64,000 bases of DNA from Jiangella aurantiaca (GTDB lineage: Bacteria; Actinomycetota; Actinomycetes; Jiangellales; Jiangellaceae). Location of the stretch: assembly GCF_004349105.1 (NCBI RefSeq), contig NZ_SMLB01000001.1:248001-312000 (forward strand). Direction: 5' to 3'. A program made the translations under genes and the position numbers. Position 1 is the first letter of the stretch, and every line of letters starts with the position of its first letter. The notes beneath the pieces are model-generated. The model was not told the origin of the DNA and did no database searches. It saw nothing but the letters and a program-made list of their open reading frames with translations. Shown here piece after piece: positions 56,079-64,000 of this stretch.

Positions 56079-57377
56079 ATGCCGGTCTTCCGCGAGGTCT
56101 TGGCACACGCAGCCGCCCAGCCGCACCGCGTCGCCGTCCGGTACGGCGACACGGCGCGCACCTACGCGCAGCTGGCCCGGGACGCCGAACGGGCGCGCCC
56201 GGACGTCAAGCCGGGCGCGCTGGTCACGCTGCCTGACGGCGACCCGGTCGCGCAGCTCACCGGGATCCTGGCCGCCGACGCCGCGGGCGCGGTCCCGCTG
56301 ACCGCCGACCCGTCGTGGCGGCCCGAGCACCAGAGGGCGCTGCTCGGTCCGCTGCCGGCGACGGTCGACGACGCGGTGGCGCACGACCTGGCCTGGGCCG
56401 GATTCACGTCCGGCAGCACCGGCCGGCCGCGAGTGGTCGTGCGGTCGCGGTCGTCGTGGACGGGGTCGTTCGAGGCGACCGGCCGGCTCACCGGGATCAC
56501 CGCGGACGACGCCGTGCTGGTGCCGGGGTCGCTGTCGTGGTCGCTGACCGCGTTCGCGACGGCGCATGCGCTGGCGGCCGGTGCGACGGTGCTGCTGACC
56601 GGCGACTGGTCGGTGCCGGGGCTGCGGGCCGCGCTGCCGGCGGCCGACGTCGCGCATCTGGTGCCGCACCGGCTGGCCGCGGTCCTCGACGCGCGGCCGC
56701 GGCGGCTGCGGACGGCGGTCGTCGGCGGCGCCGCACTGGGGACGGCGCTGCGTGACCGGGCGGCGAACGCCGGGGTCGGCGTCGTCGCGTACTACGGCGC
56801 CACCGAGCTGTCCTTCGTCGCCGTCGACCCGGACGGGGAGGGGCTGCGGCCGTTCGCCGGTGTGGAGGTCTCGCTGCGGCCGGCGGCCGCCGGCCCGGGC
56901 GAGGTATGGGTGCGCTCGCCGTGGCTGGCGCACGGATACCTCGGCGCGGGCGGCGGACCGCTGCGCCGCGACGCCGGCGGCTGGGCGACGGTGGGCGACC
57001 TGGCGGAGGACATCGGGCCGAGCGGCCGGCTCGTGCTGCGCGGCCGCGCCGACGGCGCCGTACTCACCGGCGGCGCGACCGTTGTGCCCGCGGACGTCGA
57101 GGCGGTCCTGGCCGAGGTGCCGGGCGTGGACGGCGTCGTGGTCGTGGGGCTGCCGCACGCCGAGCTCGGCCAGGTGGTCGCCGCCGTCGTGCAGGGTGCC
57201 GGCGTGCGCCGGGCCGTGCTGGAGCGGGTGGTGCGCGAACGGCTCGCACCGGCGCAGCGGCCGCGCCGGTGGCTCGCCATCGACGAGCTGCCCAGGACGT
57301 CCACCGGCAAGCCGGCCCGTGCGCTGGTCGGCGCGGGCGTGGCTGCCGGCGACCTGCCCATCCGGCCACTGACGTGA
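56079..57377 (+). CDS. AMP-forming acyl-CoA ligase-like protein
   Basis: A 432-residue class I adenylate-forming enzyme, shorter than the usual 500-550. The P-loop TSGSTGRPRVV is at residues 110-120, YYGATELSFV corresponds to motif A5, WATVGDLAED to A7, and the catalytic lysine is Lys411 (LPRTSTGKPAR). It should adenylate an acid and pass it to CoA. Lying 13 bp after bioY and overlapping a thiolase gene, it may handle a dicarboxylic acid linked to biotin, such as pimelate, but that is an inference from position. Confidence 0.85.
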   Translation: MPVFREVLAHAAAQPHRVAVRYGDTARTYAQLARDAERARPDVKPGALVTLPDGDPVAQLTGILAADAAGAVPLTADPSWRPEHQRALLGPLPATVDDAVAHDLAWAGFTSGSTGRPRVVVRSRSSWTGSFEATGRLTGITADDAVLVPGSLSWSLTAFATAHALAAGATVLLTGDWSVPGLRAALPAADVAHLVPHRLAAVLDARPRRLRTAVVGGAALGTALRDRAANAGVGVVAYYGATELSFVAVDPDGEGLRPFAGVEVSLRPAAAGPGEVWVRSPWLAHGYLGAGGGPLRRDAGGWATVGDLAEDIGPSGRLVLRGRADGAVLTGGATVVPADVEAVLAEVPGVDGVVVVGLPHAELGQVVAAVVQGAGVRRAVLERVVRERLAPAQRPRRWLAIDELPRTSTGKPARALVGAGVAAGDLPIRPLT

Positions 57378-58531
57378 GCGCGCCGGTCGTCGTCGCGGCC
57401 CGCCGGACGCCCATCGCGACCGCTGGGAAGGCGCTGCGCGAGGTCACCGTCGAGAAGCTGGCCGCGCCGGTGCTGTCGGCGGTCGTCGACGACGTGTGGC
57501 CGCTCACCGCGATGCGCGCCGTCGACGACGTCGTGCTCGGCAACTGCCTGGGACCTGGCGGCAACGTGGCCCGGGTCGCGGCCCTGGCCGCCGGGTTCGA
57601 CTCCGCCGTGCCGGGCGTCACCGTCGACCGGCAGTGCGGCAGCGGGCTGGCCGCGATCCTGCAAGCCGGGCAGGCGATCCGGGCGGGCGACGCGCGGCTG
57701 GTGCTGGCCGGCGGCGTCGAGAGCGCGTCGACGGCGCCGCAGCGCTCGCACCGCGTGGCGCCGGCCGGCGGCAGCACCGGGGCGTACGACCGGGCTCCGT
57801 TCACGCCGCCGGAGTACGGCGACCCGGACATGGGTGTCGCCGCCGAGGAGCTCGCCCGCCGCCGCGGCGTCATCCGTGGCCGGCAGGACGCCTATGCCGC
57901 CGCGAGCCACGCGAAGGCGCTGCTGGCCCGCGAGGCCGGCCGGTTCGACGCGGAGTTGGTGCCGGTCGATGGGCTCGAACACGACGACCGGCCGCGGCGG
58001 CTGAACCCCGCGGTGCTGGCCCGGATGCCGGCCGCCTTCGTCCCTCGCGGGACGGTGACCGCGGGCAACTCGTGCGCCAACAGCGACGGCGCTGCCGTCG
58101 TGGCCATGGTCGGCGAGGAGCTCCGAGCCGGCCGGCCGGGGCTGCGGCTGGTCGCCGGCGCCGTCGTCGGGTGCGACCCGCGGTTGCCCGGCTGGGGTCC
58201 GGTGCCGGCCGTGCACCGGGTGCTGGCGGCCGCGCGGGTCGCGCTCGGCGACGTCGGCGCCGTCGAGATCGTCGAGGCGTTCGCCGGGCAGGTGCTGGCG
58301 GTCACCGACGCGCTCGGACTGGACCCGCTCGGCCGCGACGCGGGCGTCGTCTGCGCCGACGGGGGAGCGCTGGCGCTGGGTCACCCGTGGGGCGCGTCGG
58401 GTGCCGTCGTCGTCGTGCGGCTGTTCGCCCGGCTGGTCCGCGGCGGCGCGCCGGCCGGGACGCTCGGGCTCGCGACCGCGGCGATCGGCGGCGGCATGGG
58501 CGTGGCGGCGTTGTTCGAGGTGGTCCGGTGA
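57374..58531 (+). CDS. Thiolase-family protein lacking the second catalytic cysteine
   Basis: A 385-residue thiolase-fold protein. The acyl-accepting Cys88 (DRQCGSG) and the His337 motif (GGALALGHPWGASGA) are present. But the usual C-x-GGG-x-G cysteine is alanine (Ala370 in LATAAIGGGMG), and the NEAF asparagine is valine (Val300 in VEAFAGQ). It might be a degenerate, synthase-like or hydrolytic variant rather than a normal acetyl-CoA acyltransferase. GTG at 57374 overlaps the ligase stop (GTGA), and its own stop overlaps the ecfT start, so the operon is tightly coupled. Confidence 0.85.
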   Translation: MSAPVVVAARRTPIATAGKALREVTVEKLAAPVLSAVVDDVWPLTAMRAVDDVVLGNCLGPGGNVARVAALAAGFDSAVPGVTVDRQCGSGLAAILQAGQAIRAGDARLVLAGGVESASTAPQRSHRVAPAGGSTGAYDRAPFTPPEYGDPDMGVAAEELARRRGVIRGRQDAYAAASHAKALLAREAGRFDAELVPVDGLEHDDRPRRLNPAVLARMPAAFVPRGTVTAGNSCANSDGAAVVAMVGEELRAGRPGLRLVAGAVVGCDPRLPGWGPVPAVHRVLAAARVALGDVGAVEIVEAFAGQVLAVTDALGLDPLGRDAGVVCADGGALALGHPWGASGAVVVVRLFARLVRGGAPAGTLGLATAAIGGGMGVAALFEVVR

Positions 58532-59133
58532 CCCTGCTGACCGGCGCCTACGTGCCTGGCCGCTCGGTGGTGCACCGGACGCCGGCCGGGCTGAAGCTGG
58601 CGGTGCTGGCGGCTGCGTGCACCGCCCTGGTGTTCGCGCGGTCGCTGGTCGCGGTCGGCGTGGCGACGGCGGTCGTGGTGGCGCTGTATGCGCTGGCCCG
58701 GGTGGGCGTCCGGGCCGCGTGGGGGCAGCTGCGGCCGCTGCGCTGGCTGGTCGTCGTGCTGCTGGTGGTGCAGGTGCTGATCGCCGACCTGCCGACGGCG
58801 GTCGCGCTGACGGCGCGGCTGGTGCTCGCCGTCGCGCTGGCCGCGCTGGTGACGCTGACGACCCGGACGACGGACCTGATGGCTGCGCTGGAACGGGCCT
58901 TGCGGCCGTTGCGCCGGGCCGGGGTGGATCCGGGGCGGGTGTCGCTGCTGATGTCGCTGGCGCTGCGCAGCGTGCCCGTCGTCGCCGGGATCGCCGGCCG
59001 GATCCGGGAGGCCCGCTGCGCCCGCGGCCGCGAGCGCAGCGTCCGCGCGTTCGCCGTCCCCCTCGTCGTCGGCGTGCTGCGGCACGCCGACGCGATGGGC
59101 GAGGCCCTGCAGGCCCGCGGCCTCGACGACTGA
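58528..59133 (+). CDS. ECF transporter transmembrane component EcfT (BioN-like)
   Basis: A 201-residue membrane protein with four to five helices and the two Ala-Arg-Gly-type coupling motifs of EcfT proteins (REARCARGRERS and EALQARGLDD). These motifs contact the ATPase subunits. It overlaps the thiolase gene (GTGA). Downstream a convergent phosphatase gene begins, so no ATPase gene follows in this operon; BioY/EcfT must use an ATPase encoded elsewhere. Confidence 0.88.
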   Translation: MTLLTGAYVPGRSVVHRTPAGLKLAVLAAACTALVFARSLVAVGVATAVVVALYALARVGVRAAWGQLRPLRWLVVVLLVVQVLIADLPTAVALTARLVLAVALAALVTLTTRTTDLMAALERALRPLRRAGVDPGRVSLLMSLALRSVPVVAGIAGRIREARCARGRERSVRAFAVPLVVGVLRHADAMGEALQARGLDD

Positions 59134-59145
59134 CCGGCCCGGAAT

Positions 59146-60726
59146 CTACGAGGCGACCTGGGCGATGCCGGGGACGCCGGCCTCTACGTGGAGACTGGCG
59201 CGGGTGGTGACCGGCGCGTCCGGCCGGCGCACGTACGGGACCACCCGGTAGTCGGTGCGCCAGGTGTCGGGCGTCAGGGTGCAAGTGGCGTAGCCGCGCT
59301 GGACATTGTGGAACTTCATGTGCGGGTTCTCAGCCAGCCACACGGCGCCGAGCGCGTCCTGGTCGGCGCCGTCGCCGCCGGCGCTGAGCGACGTGGCGAG
59401 GAACTCGGTGCCGACGGTGGCCGACCCGGGGTCGTCGAAGTTCGCCTTGAGGTCGGCGGCGACGCTGCGGTGCGCGTCGCCGGTGACCACGACGAAGTTG
59501 TCGACGCCGCGCTCGCGGACGCCGTCGAGCAGCCGGCTCCGGGCCGCGGCGTAGCCGTCCCAGGTGTCCATGCCGAACGCCTGCACCGGTCCGGCCTCGT
59601 GGTCGGCCTGCATCATGAAGATCTGGTTGGCCATCACCTTCCACGTCGCCGGCGAGTCCGCGAGCCCGTCCAGCAGCCATGCCTCCTGTGCGTCGCCGAG
59701 CATGGTGCGGGCCGGGTCCAGCCGGTCGGCGCAGTCGATCTGCCGGCCGTCGCCACAGGCCTGGTCGTCGCGGTACTGGCGGGTGTCGACGACGTTGAAG
59801 TCGGCCAGCGTGCCGTACCGCAGCCGCCGGTAGAGCTGCATGTCCGGCCCGACCGGCATCGACGCGCGGCGCAGCGGCATGTTCTCGTAGTACGCCTTCA
59901 GCGCGGCGATGCGCCGGGCCTGGAACTCCGCGCCGCCCACGCCGCCGCCGTCGACGTCGTCGGCCCAGTTGTTGTCGATCTCGTGGTCGTCGAGCACCAC
60001 GATCCATGGCGCGGCGGCGTGCGCGGCCTGCAGGTCCGGGTCGCTCTTGTACTGGCTGTAGCGGATGCGGTAGTCGGTCAGCGAGCGGCACTCGACGGCG
60101 GGCAGGTGGGCGCGGCCGATGGTGCCGACGTTGGGGCCCTCGTAGATGTAGTCGCCGAGGTGCACGACGAGATCGACGTCCTCCTCGGCGAGGTGGCGGT
60201 GCGCGGTGAAGTAGCCGTCGGCGTAGTTCTGGCAGCTGGCGTAGGCGAAGCGCACCTGGTCAGGGCGGGCATCGGCGGCCGGGGCGGTGCGGGTGTGGCC
60301 GACGGGGCTCAGTTCGCGGCCGGCGCGGAACCGGTACCAGTAATCGCGGCCCGGCTCCAGCCCGCCGACCTCCGCGTGCACCGAGTGTGCCAGCTCCGGC
60401 GTCGCACGGACGGCGCCGGCCCGCTCGACCTGCCGGAACTGAGGGTCGCGGGCGATCTGCCACTCGACCGGAACCGCCCGCCCACCCATGCCGCCGCTGC
60501 CGTCGGCCGCCAGCGGCTCAGGCGCCAGCCGTGTCCACAGCACGACGCCGTCGGGCAGCGGGTCGCCCGAGGCGACGCCGAGCGTGAAGGGGTTGTCGCG
60601 GAACAGCGGGTTGGCGCGGACCGGCGCGGCTGAGAACCCGGCCAGCGCGGCGGTGAACGTCAGCACGCCACCGCCGGTCACGGCGAGGAACCGGCGGCGG
60701 TCGAGGGTGGACGGCGATGCGGGCAC
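59146..60726 (-). CDS. phoD: Tat-exported PhoD-like alkaline phosphatase
   Basis: A 526-residue secreted phosphodiesterase/phosphatase. The Tat signal is DRRRFLAVTGGG (residues 9-20). PhoD hallmarks are FTLGVASGDPLPDGVVLWTR, FAYASCQNYADGYFTAHRHL, LGDYIYE, LDDHEIDNNW and VVTGDAHRS, giving the Fe/Ca ligand set. GTG at 60726 is used because GGAGG lies 7 nt upstream. It would release phosphate from organic esters outside the cell. It converges with the ecfT gene with only 12 bp between stops. No PhoP box was recognised in the short upstream region. Confidence 0.93.
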   Translation of the reverse strand: MPASPSTLDRRRFLAVTGGGVLTFTAALAGFSAAPVRANPLFRDNPFTLGVASGDPLPDGVVLWTRLAPEPLAADGSGGMGGRAVPVEWQIARDPQFRQVERAGAVRATPELAHSVHAEVGGLEPGRDYWYRFRAGRELSPVGHTRTAPAADARPDQVRFAYASCQNYADGYFTAHRHLAEEDVDLVVHLGDYIYEGPNVGTIGRAHLPAVECRSLTDYRIRYSQYKSDPDLQAAHAAAPWIVVLDDHEIDNNWADDVDGGGVGGAEFQARRIAALKAYYENMPLRRASMPVGPDMQLYRRLRYGTLADFNVVDTRQYRDDQACGDGRQIDCADRLDPARTMLGDAQEAWLLDGLADSPATWKVMANQIFMMQADHEAGPVQAFGMDTWDGYAAARSRLLDGVRERGVDNFVVVTGDAHRSVAADLKANFDDPGSATVGTEFLATSLSAGGDGADQDALGAVWLAENPHMKFHNVQRGYATCTLTPDTWRTDYRVVPYVRRPDAPVTTRASLHVEAGVPGIAQVAS

Positions 60727-60938
60727 GGGCGACCTCCGGAGGGTGTGGGTGCCGATCGCATCACAGTTGTCCCGACTACCGGTCGAGGCCGAAATGAACG
60801 GCCGGCGTCGGTGTGGTGAAGTCATAGGTGACGCCGGTGGGCGCTCCGACTCGGCCCAGAGATCCGCGGCCTGCGGCCGTAGGGACCGAGGGGGAGCGAC
60901 CTCCCTCGAATGGTCGTCGCTCTCCGTCGGTCACCACG

Positions 60939-62426
60939 TCAGACCATGGCGGTGTAGCGGTTCCAGGTGGTGGCGGTGCCGAGCTGGACGCGGGATGCGA
61001 AGGTTCCGTTGCCTCGTCCGGGCAGGAGGAAGAGCTTGCCGGTGTTCTCGCGGGCGATCACGTCGGGATGGTTGTTGCCGTTGAAGTCGCCGACTCCGAC
61101 GAGTGCGGTGTAGCGGTTCCAATCGGTGGCGGTGCCGATCTGCGTGCGGGATGCGAAGGTTCCGTTGCCTCGTCCGGGCAGGAGGAAGAGCTTGCCGGTG
61201 TTCTCGCGGGCGATCACGTCGGTGTTGCCGTCGCCGTTGAAGTCGTGGTCCGGGACGGGCGGTGGGTTCAGGACGGTGTCCGTGCCGGCGCGGATGGCGC
61301 CCAGCTGGGCGTACAGCAGCTCGCCCGGGCACTCCGTGGCGCCACCGTCGCGGTGCCCCGCGATCGTGGGCAGGGTCTGCTGGTTCGGGTAGGCGAAGGT
61401 GCCGTTCGGGTCGACGTCGTGGAGGCCGAACTTCCAGGCGAACAGCCGCGCGTAGGCGTCGAGGACCGCCTGCCCGGGCTGGGCCGCGGTGAACTCGCCG
61501 AGCGCGGCGACGCCGACCGAGTAGCTGTTGTACCCCGCGACGTGCGCGCCGACGACGGCCCGGTCGATGCCGCCCCAGCGGCCCTCCCAGATGCGTCCGA
61601 ACCGGTCGACGAAGAAGTTGTAGCCGATGTCGCGCCAGCCGCGGCCGACGACGTGGTACTCGTAGATGCCCCGCAGGATGGCCGGCACGTCGGCCTCGGT
61701 GTACGTGTTGGTGCCGGCGGTGTGGTGGACGAAGCCGCCCTGGACGTCGCCGTAGAGCGGGTCGGTCTGCTCACGCAGCGACTCGTCCGCGCCCCAGGCG
61801 GCCCGGCTGTAGATGACCGGCATGGGAGCGTCCGCGCTGGCGGCGGCAGACGACGGCGCGCTGGCAGGTGCCGCCTCGGCCGGCGCCGGTGCCGCGTCCG
61901 CAGCGGCCGTGCCGGGGTCGATCAGGGTGACCTCGAGACCCGCGGGCAGCTCGCCGTCCGGCGTCTCGATCCGGACCTCGATCGCCTCGGAGCCGGGCAG
62001 GACCACCGGGTCGGTGCCGCGTCGCGCCTCCGCCGCCTCGGCCGTGCCCGGATCGGGCGCATGGCCGTCGTCGTGCACCTCGTACCAGGGCGTCCACGTG
62101 TCGGCGCCGCGGGCCCGGATCTGGATGTGGATGTCGGACGGGCCCTCGGCGGCCGGCCAGGTGACGGCGGCGACGTCGAACCGTTCGGTCTCGATCGGGC
62201 CGGCGCCGACGGTGGATTCACCGGCCCGCGCCGTCGCGTCGGTGCCGGTGAGGAGGTCGTCGAGCGCGATCGTCTGGACGGTGGTCTCGGCGGCCTCGGT
62301 GGGCACCGGGTCGTCCGTGCCGCTGCCGCTGGCCGGCAGTGCGGTGAGACCGACCGCGGCCAGCGTCACGACGGCGAGTGCGGCCGGGACGGTGCGGCGG
62401 CGGGCTTCTACATTTCGGGGATGCAT
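60939..62426 (-). CDS. Secreted PGRP-type N-acetylmuramoyl-L-alanine amidase with two FG-GAP repeats
   Basis: A 495-residue exported protein. Signal peptide (ALAVVTLAAVGLTALPASGS), a beta-rich N-terminal region (about 75-170), an Ala/Pro linker, and a peptidoglycan-recognition/amidase_2 domain with Zn ligands His234 (FVHHTAG), His358 (AGHRDGG) and Cys366 (TECPGEL). Two tandem FG-GAP/VCBS repeats follow (HDFNGDGNTDVIARENTGKL and GDFNGNNHPDVIARENTGKL). The last repeat stops at NRYTAMV, where another unit would be expected to begin. ATG at 62426 was chosen; the ribosome site is weak. It probably cleaves cell-wall peptides. Confidence 0.88.
   Translation of the reverse strand: MHPRNVEARRRTVPAALAVVTLAAVGLTALPASGSGTDDPVPTEAAETTVQTIALDDLLTGTDATARAGESTVGAGPIETERFDVAAVTWPAAEGPSDIHIQIRARGADTWTPWYEVHDDGHAPDPGTAEAAEARRGTDPVVLPGSEAIEVRIETPDGELPAGLEVTLIDPGTAAADAAPAPAEAAPASAPSSAAASADAPMPVIYSRAAWGADESLREQTDPLYGDVQGGFVHHTAGTNTYTEADVPAILRGIYEYHVVGRGWRDIGYNFFVDRFGRIWEGRWGGIDRAVVGAHVAGYNSYSVGVAALGEFTAAQPGQAVLDAYARLFAWKFGLHDVDPNGTFAYPNQQTLPTIAGHRDGGATECPGELLYAQLGAIRAGTDTVLNPPPVPDHDFNGDGNTDVIARENTGKLFLLPGRGNGTFASRTQIGTATDWNRYTALVGVGDFNGNNHPDVIARENTGKLFLLPGRGNGTFASRVQLGTATTWNRYTAMV
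60949..61245. repeat. 156-bp tandem repeat coding the FG-GAP units
   Basis: Two units starting at 60949 and 61105 are nearly identical for over 100 bases (for example AGGAGGAAGAGCTTGCCGGT in both). They encode 52-residue repeats at the C terminus of the amidase. The high DNA identity suggests recent duplication or gene conversion. Confidence 0.85.
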
Positions 62427-62476
62427 CGACACGAGGGCGAAATGTACCGGTTCGTGGGCGCGGCCGGTAGTCCGGC

Positions 62477-63799
62477 TCAGGCGGGGTCGAACCACCAGGG
62501 GCTGGAGTAGGCGATCCCGAAGTCGTTGCAGGGATGGCCGTCCGGGCCCGGCGTCCCGTTCGGCTGGGACGGGTCTGAGACGCGCAGGACGACCCAGTCG
62601 CCGTCGTCGCTGTCGAGGGGGACGGTGAACCGCGTGACCCTGCCGGCCGCGGCCTCGATCACGTCGGCGACCTCCGGGACACCCTCGCCGGGTCGCAGCA
62701 CCTGGATGTCCAGCCGCACGCCGTCCCATTCGGCGCCGCGGTCGAGGTCGATGGCGAACCGGATGTCGCCGCGGGCACGCCGGATGGAGCCGCCCATCGG
62801 CGCACCGTCCGCCGTCGCATCCAGCCGCAGACCCGAGACCCGGGTGGCGAAGAACCGCCGCTCTGTCATCGCCTGGTAGACGGCCTCGCGGGTGTTCTCG
62901 GTGACCCACATCCCGGTGCGGCCCTTGCCCTCCGGGAAGCCCCAGTCGGTGCCGTGCTCGTCGGTGACGCCGGACAGCCCGGGCCGCCAGCCGGCGTTCA
63001 GGCAGGTCACCAGTGGTGAGCTGACGCCCTTGGTCCAGCCCTCGAAGAGGTAGTCGTCGTATCGGTTGAACATCTCCATGCTGACCAGCTGGTCGTGCGC
63101 CTTCGGCTCGTACCGGAAGTCGTTGAACCGGCCCGGCTCGCGGCCCGGGTGGTTGAACCCGGCCAGCCCGTCGGCGCCGCCGTCGCCAAGCCCGAAGAAG
63201 GCGTCTTCGCGCGTCAGCCAGCGGTAGAAACCGCCCATCAGCGTCGCGTCGAGCACGTCGGTGTAGGCGTCGGTGAACCACACGTTGACGTGGCCGAGCA
63301 GCGGGTTCGTCCACTCGAAGCCACGGATCGCGGTGAACACGCCCGGCTCGTCCGCGGCGTCGGCCAGCTCCCGGGTGCGGCGCCAGCCGCCACGACTCAG
63401 CCCGGTGATCTGGTTGACGCCGTCGGGCAGCAGCGGGTCGAGGATGCTCAGCACGCCGTCGGACAGCGTCGCGTGGTCGGTGAGCGCGGCGACGTCGAGG
63501 CCGGCGGAGCGCATGGACTCGTAGGCCAGCGCGGGGTCGCCGGAGCCGTCGGAGAGCAGCGTGTGGTTGTGCAGGTCGGCGTGGACGAGCGTGCGGCCGA
63601 GGGTGATCCGGGAGGCGCGCTCGGCGCCGGGCGCACCGGACGCGGTGCGGGTGACGCCCGCGGCGGCGTCGGCGGTACCGGTCGTGCCGGCGGCGGCGGC
63701 CAGGATCAGCCCGCCGGCGGCGCCGGAGAGGACGTCGCGCCGGCTCAGCCCATTGGCGTGCTCGTCGCCGTGCAGGTGCTGGTGGTCCGCGTCGCTCAT
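62477..63799 (-). CDS. Tat-exported PHP-domain metal-dependent hydrolase (CehA/McbA-like)
   Basis: A 440-residue protein with a Tat signal (SRRDVLSGAAGG, residues 19-30). The PHP motifs are HADLHNHTLLSDG (His73, His77, His79), LTDHATLSDG, a conserved FEWTN and the late FNHPGREPG. The layout resembles CehA/McbA carbaryl-type hydrolases and related secreted phosphoesterases. ATG at 63799 follows GGAG. It lies 50 bp upstream of the amidase gene on the same strand, so they may share a transcript. The substrate is unknown. Confidence 0.85.
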   Translation of the reverse strand: MSDADHQHLHGDEHANGLSRRDVLSGAAGGLILAAAAGTTGTADAAAGVTRTASGAPGAERASRITLGRTLVHADLHNHTLLSDGSGDPALAYESMRSAGLDVAALTDHATLSDGVLSILDPLLPDGVNQITGLSRGGWRRTRELADAADEPGVFTAIRGFEWTNPLLGHVNVWFTDAYTDVLDATLMGGFYRWLTREDAFFGLGDGGADGLAGFNHPGREPGRFNDFRYEPKAHDQLVSMEMFNRYDDYLFEGWTKGVSSPLVTCLNAGWRPGLSGVTDEHGTDWGFPEGKGRTGMWVTENTREAVYQAMTERRFFATRVSGLRLDATADGAPMGGSIRRARGDIRFAIDLDRGAEWDGVRLDIQVLRPGEGVPEVADVIEAAAGRVTRFTVPLDSDDGDWVVLRVSDPSQPNGTPGPDGHPCNDFGIAYSSPWWFDPA

Positions 63800-63851
63800 G
63801 CTCCGATCACACACCCTCCCTCGCGGTCGGCCTTCACCCTATGCGAGCGGC

Positions 63852-63857
63852 TAGCCT
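63852..63857 (+). promoter_or_regulatory. Candidate -10 box of a leaderless transcript
   Basis: TAGCCT ends 6 nt before the GTG at 63864, with no ribosome site between. Confidence 0.4.
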
Positions 63858-63863
63858 CCTCTC

Positions 63864-64000
63864 GTGCTGGTGTTGGCGGTCACGGCGTTCTCCGTCGCCT
63901 GGTGGCTGGGGCTCTACCTGGCCGGCCGCGACCCCGCCGACCCCGCGATGCGCCGCGCCGGGCTGGGTCTGGTGTCGTACGCGCTGGCGCTGGCGCTGGC
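63864..64000 (+). CDS. Start of a membrane protein, possibly a sensor (cut by the window edge)
   Basis: The first 45 codons from GTG at 63864 encode a hydrophobic helix (AVTAFSVAWWLGLYLAG), a short loop RDPADPAMRRAG and the start of a second helix (LVSYALALALA). This opening is seen on multi-helix N-terminal sensor domains of actinobacterial histidine kinases and similar proteins. The rest lies outside the window, so the identity is open. Confidence 0.5.
   Translation, partial: MLVLAVTAFSVAWWLGLYLAGRDPADPAMRRAGLGLVSYALALAL

Noticed and set aside
60949-61245. Direct repeats resembling a CRISPR array or tandem satellite
   Set aside because: Only two 156-bp units, in frame with the amidase and coding FG-GAP repeats; no spacer structure.
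1-64000. tRNA, rRNA or CRISPR features
   Set aside because: No cloverleaf-like GGTTC-box patterns, rRNA segments or regular repeat-spacer arrays were noticed on reading; a dedicated scan was not possible.

Overview
The window is high-GC DNA with many GTG and a few TTG starts, twin-arginine and lipobox export signals, an F420-type PPOX enzyme, PucR and MmyB-type regulators and large secreted proteases. This points to a soil or plant-associated actinomycete. The gene content reminds me of Jiangella and relatives, but that is an impression, not a database result. No tRNA, rRNA, CRISPR array, phage gene or intact transposase was seen.

Left part (1-21.5 kb). The 5' end of a YtfQ-like sugar-binding lipoprotein gene lies next to a LacI regulator, and both promoters carry the same operator. 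A LuxR-type ATPase regulator and a 1965-residue subtilase with duplicated modules around a beta-propeller follow. A repeat-rich gap borders the decayed remains of an L-fucose/L-rhamnose oxidative locus: a truncated GntR gene, an intact mutarotase and a truncated aldo/keto reductase. Next come a MarR-controlled operon (NmrA-like reductase, a frameshifted second reductase, DUF1772 protein, haloalkane-dehalogenase-like hydrolase, membrane protein), an SDR, a nucleotidyltransferase, and a TetR gene divergent from a hydrolase/DHFR-like pair.

Central part (21.5-50 kb), the most interesting region. A secreted GH127 beta-L-arabinofuranosidase with a LamG domain inserted in its catalytic fold adjoins a complete 4-hydroxyproline catabolic set: epimerase, three-subunit D-hydroxyproline dehydrogenase, pyrroline-4-hydroxy-2-carboxylate deaminase and alpha-ketoglutarate semialdehyde dehydrogenase. 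The dehydrogenase genes are translationally coupled to a five-gene oligopeptide-type ABC transporter. Beside these lie three secreted M6-like metalloproteases, a thioredoxin-like lipoprotein, a PucR regulator and a second subtilase. A 21-bp dyad recurs in the promoters of the dehydrogenase/transporter operon, the aldehyde dehydrogenase and the PucR gene, with weaker matches before the deaminase, two proteases and GH127. The LacI-type operator found at the left edge also recurs in the GH127 promoter. I infer a system for using plant hydroxyproline-rich, arabinosylated glycoproteins such as extensins: proteases and arabinofuranosidase outside the cell, peptide uptake, then conversion of hydroxyproline to alpha-ketoglutarate.

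Right part (50-64 kb). It holds a small beta-helix-like secreted protein, an F420/PPOX protein, two XRE/MmyB-type regulators, an ankyrin protein with a small partner, a DNA alkylation repair transferase, and a bioY-acyl-CoA ligase-thiolase-ecfT operon with no ATPase gene and an atypical thiolase. A PhoD phosphatase, a PGRP-type amidase with shortened FG-GAP repeats, a Tat-exported PHP hydrolase and the start of a membrane protein complete it. Two families of dispersed palindromic repeats punctuate the intergenic regions.
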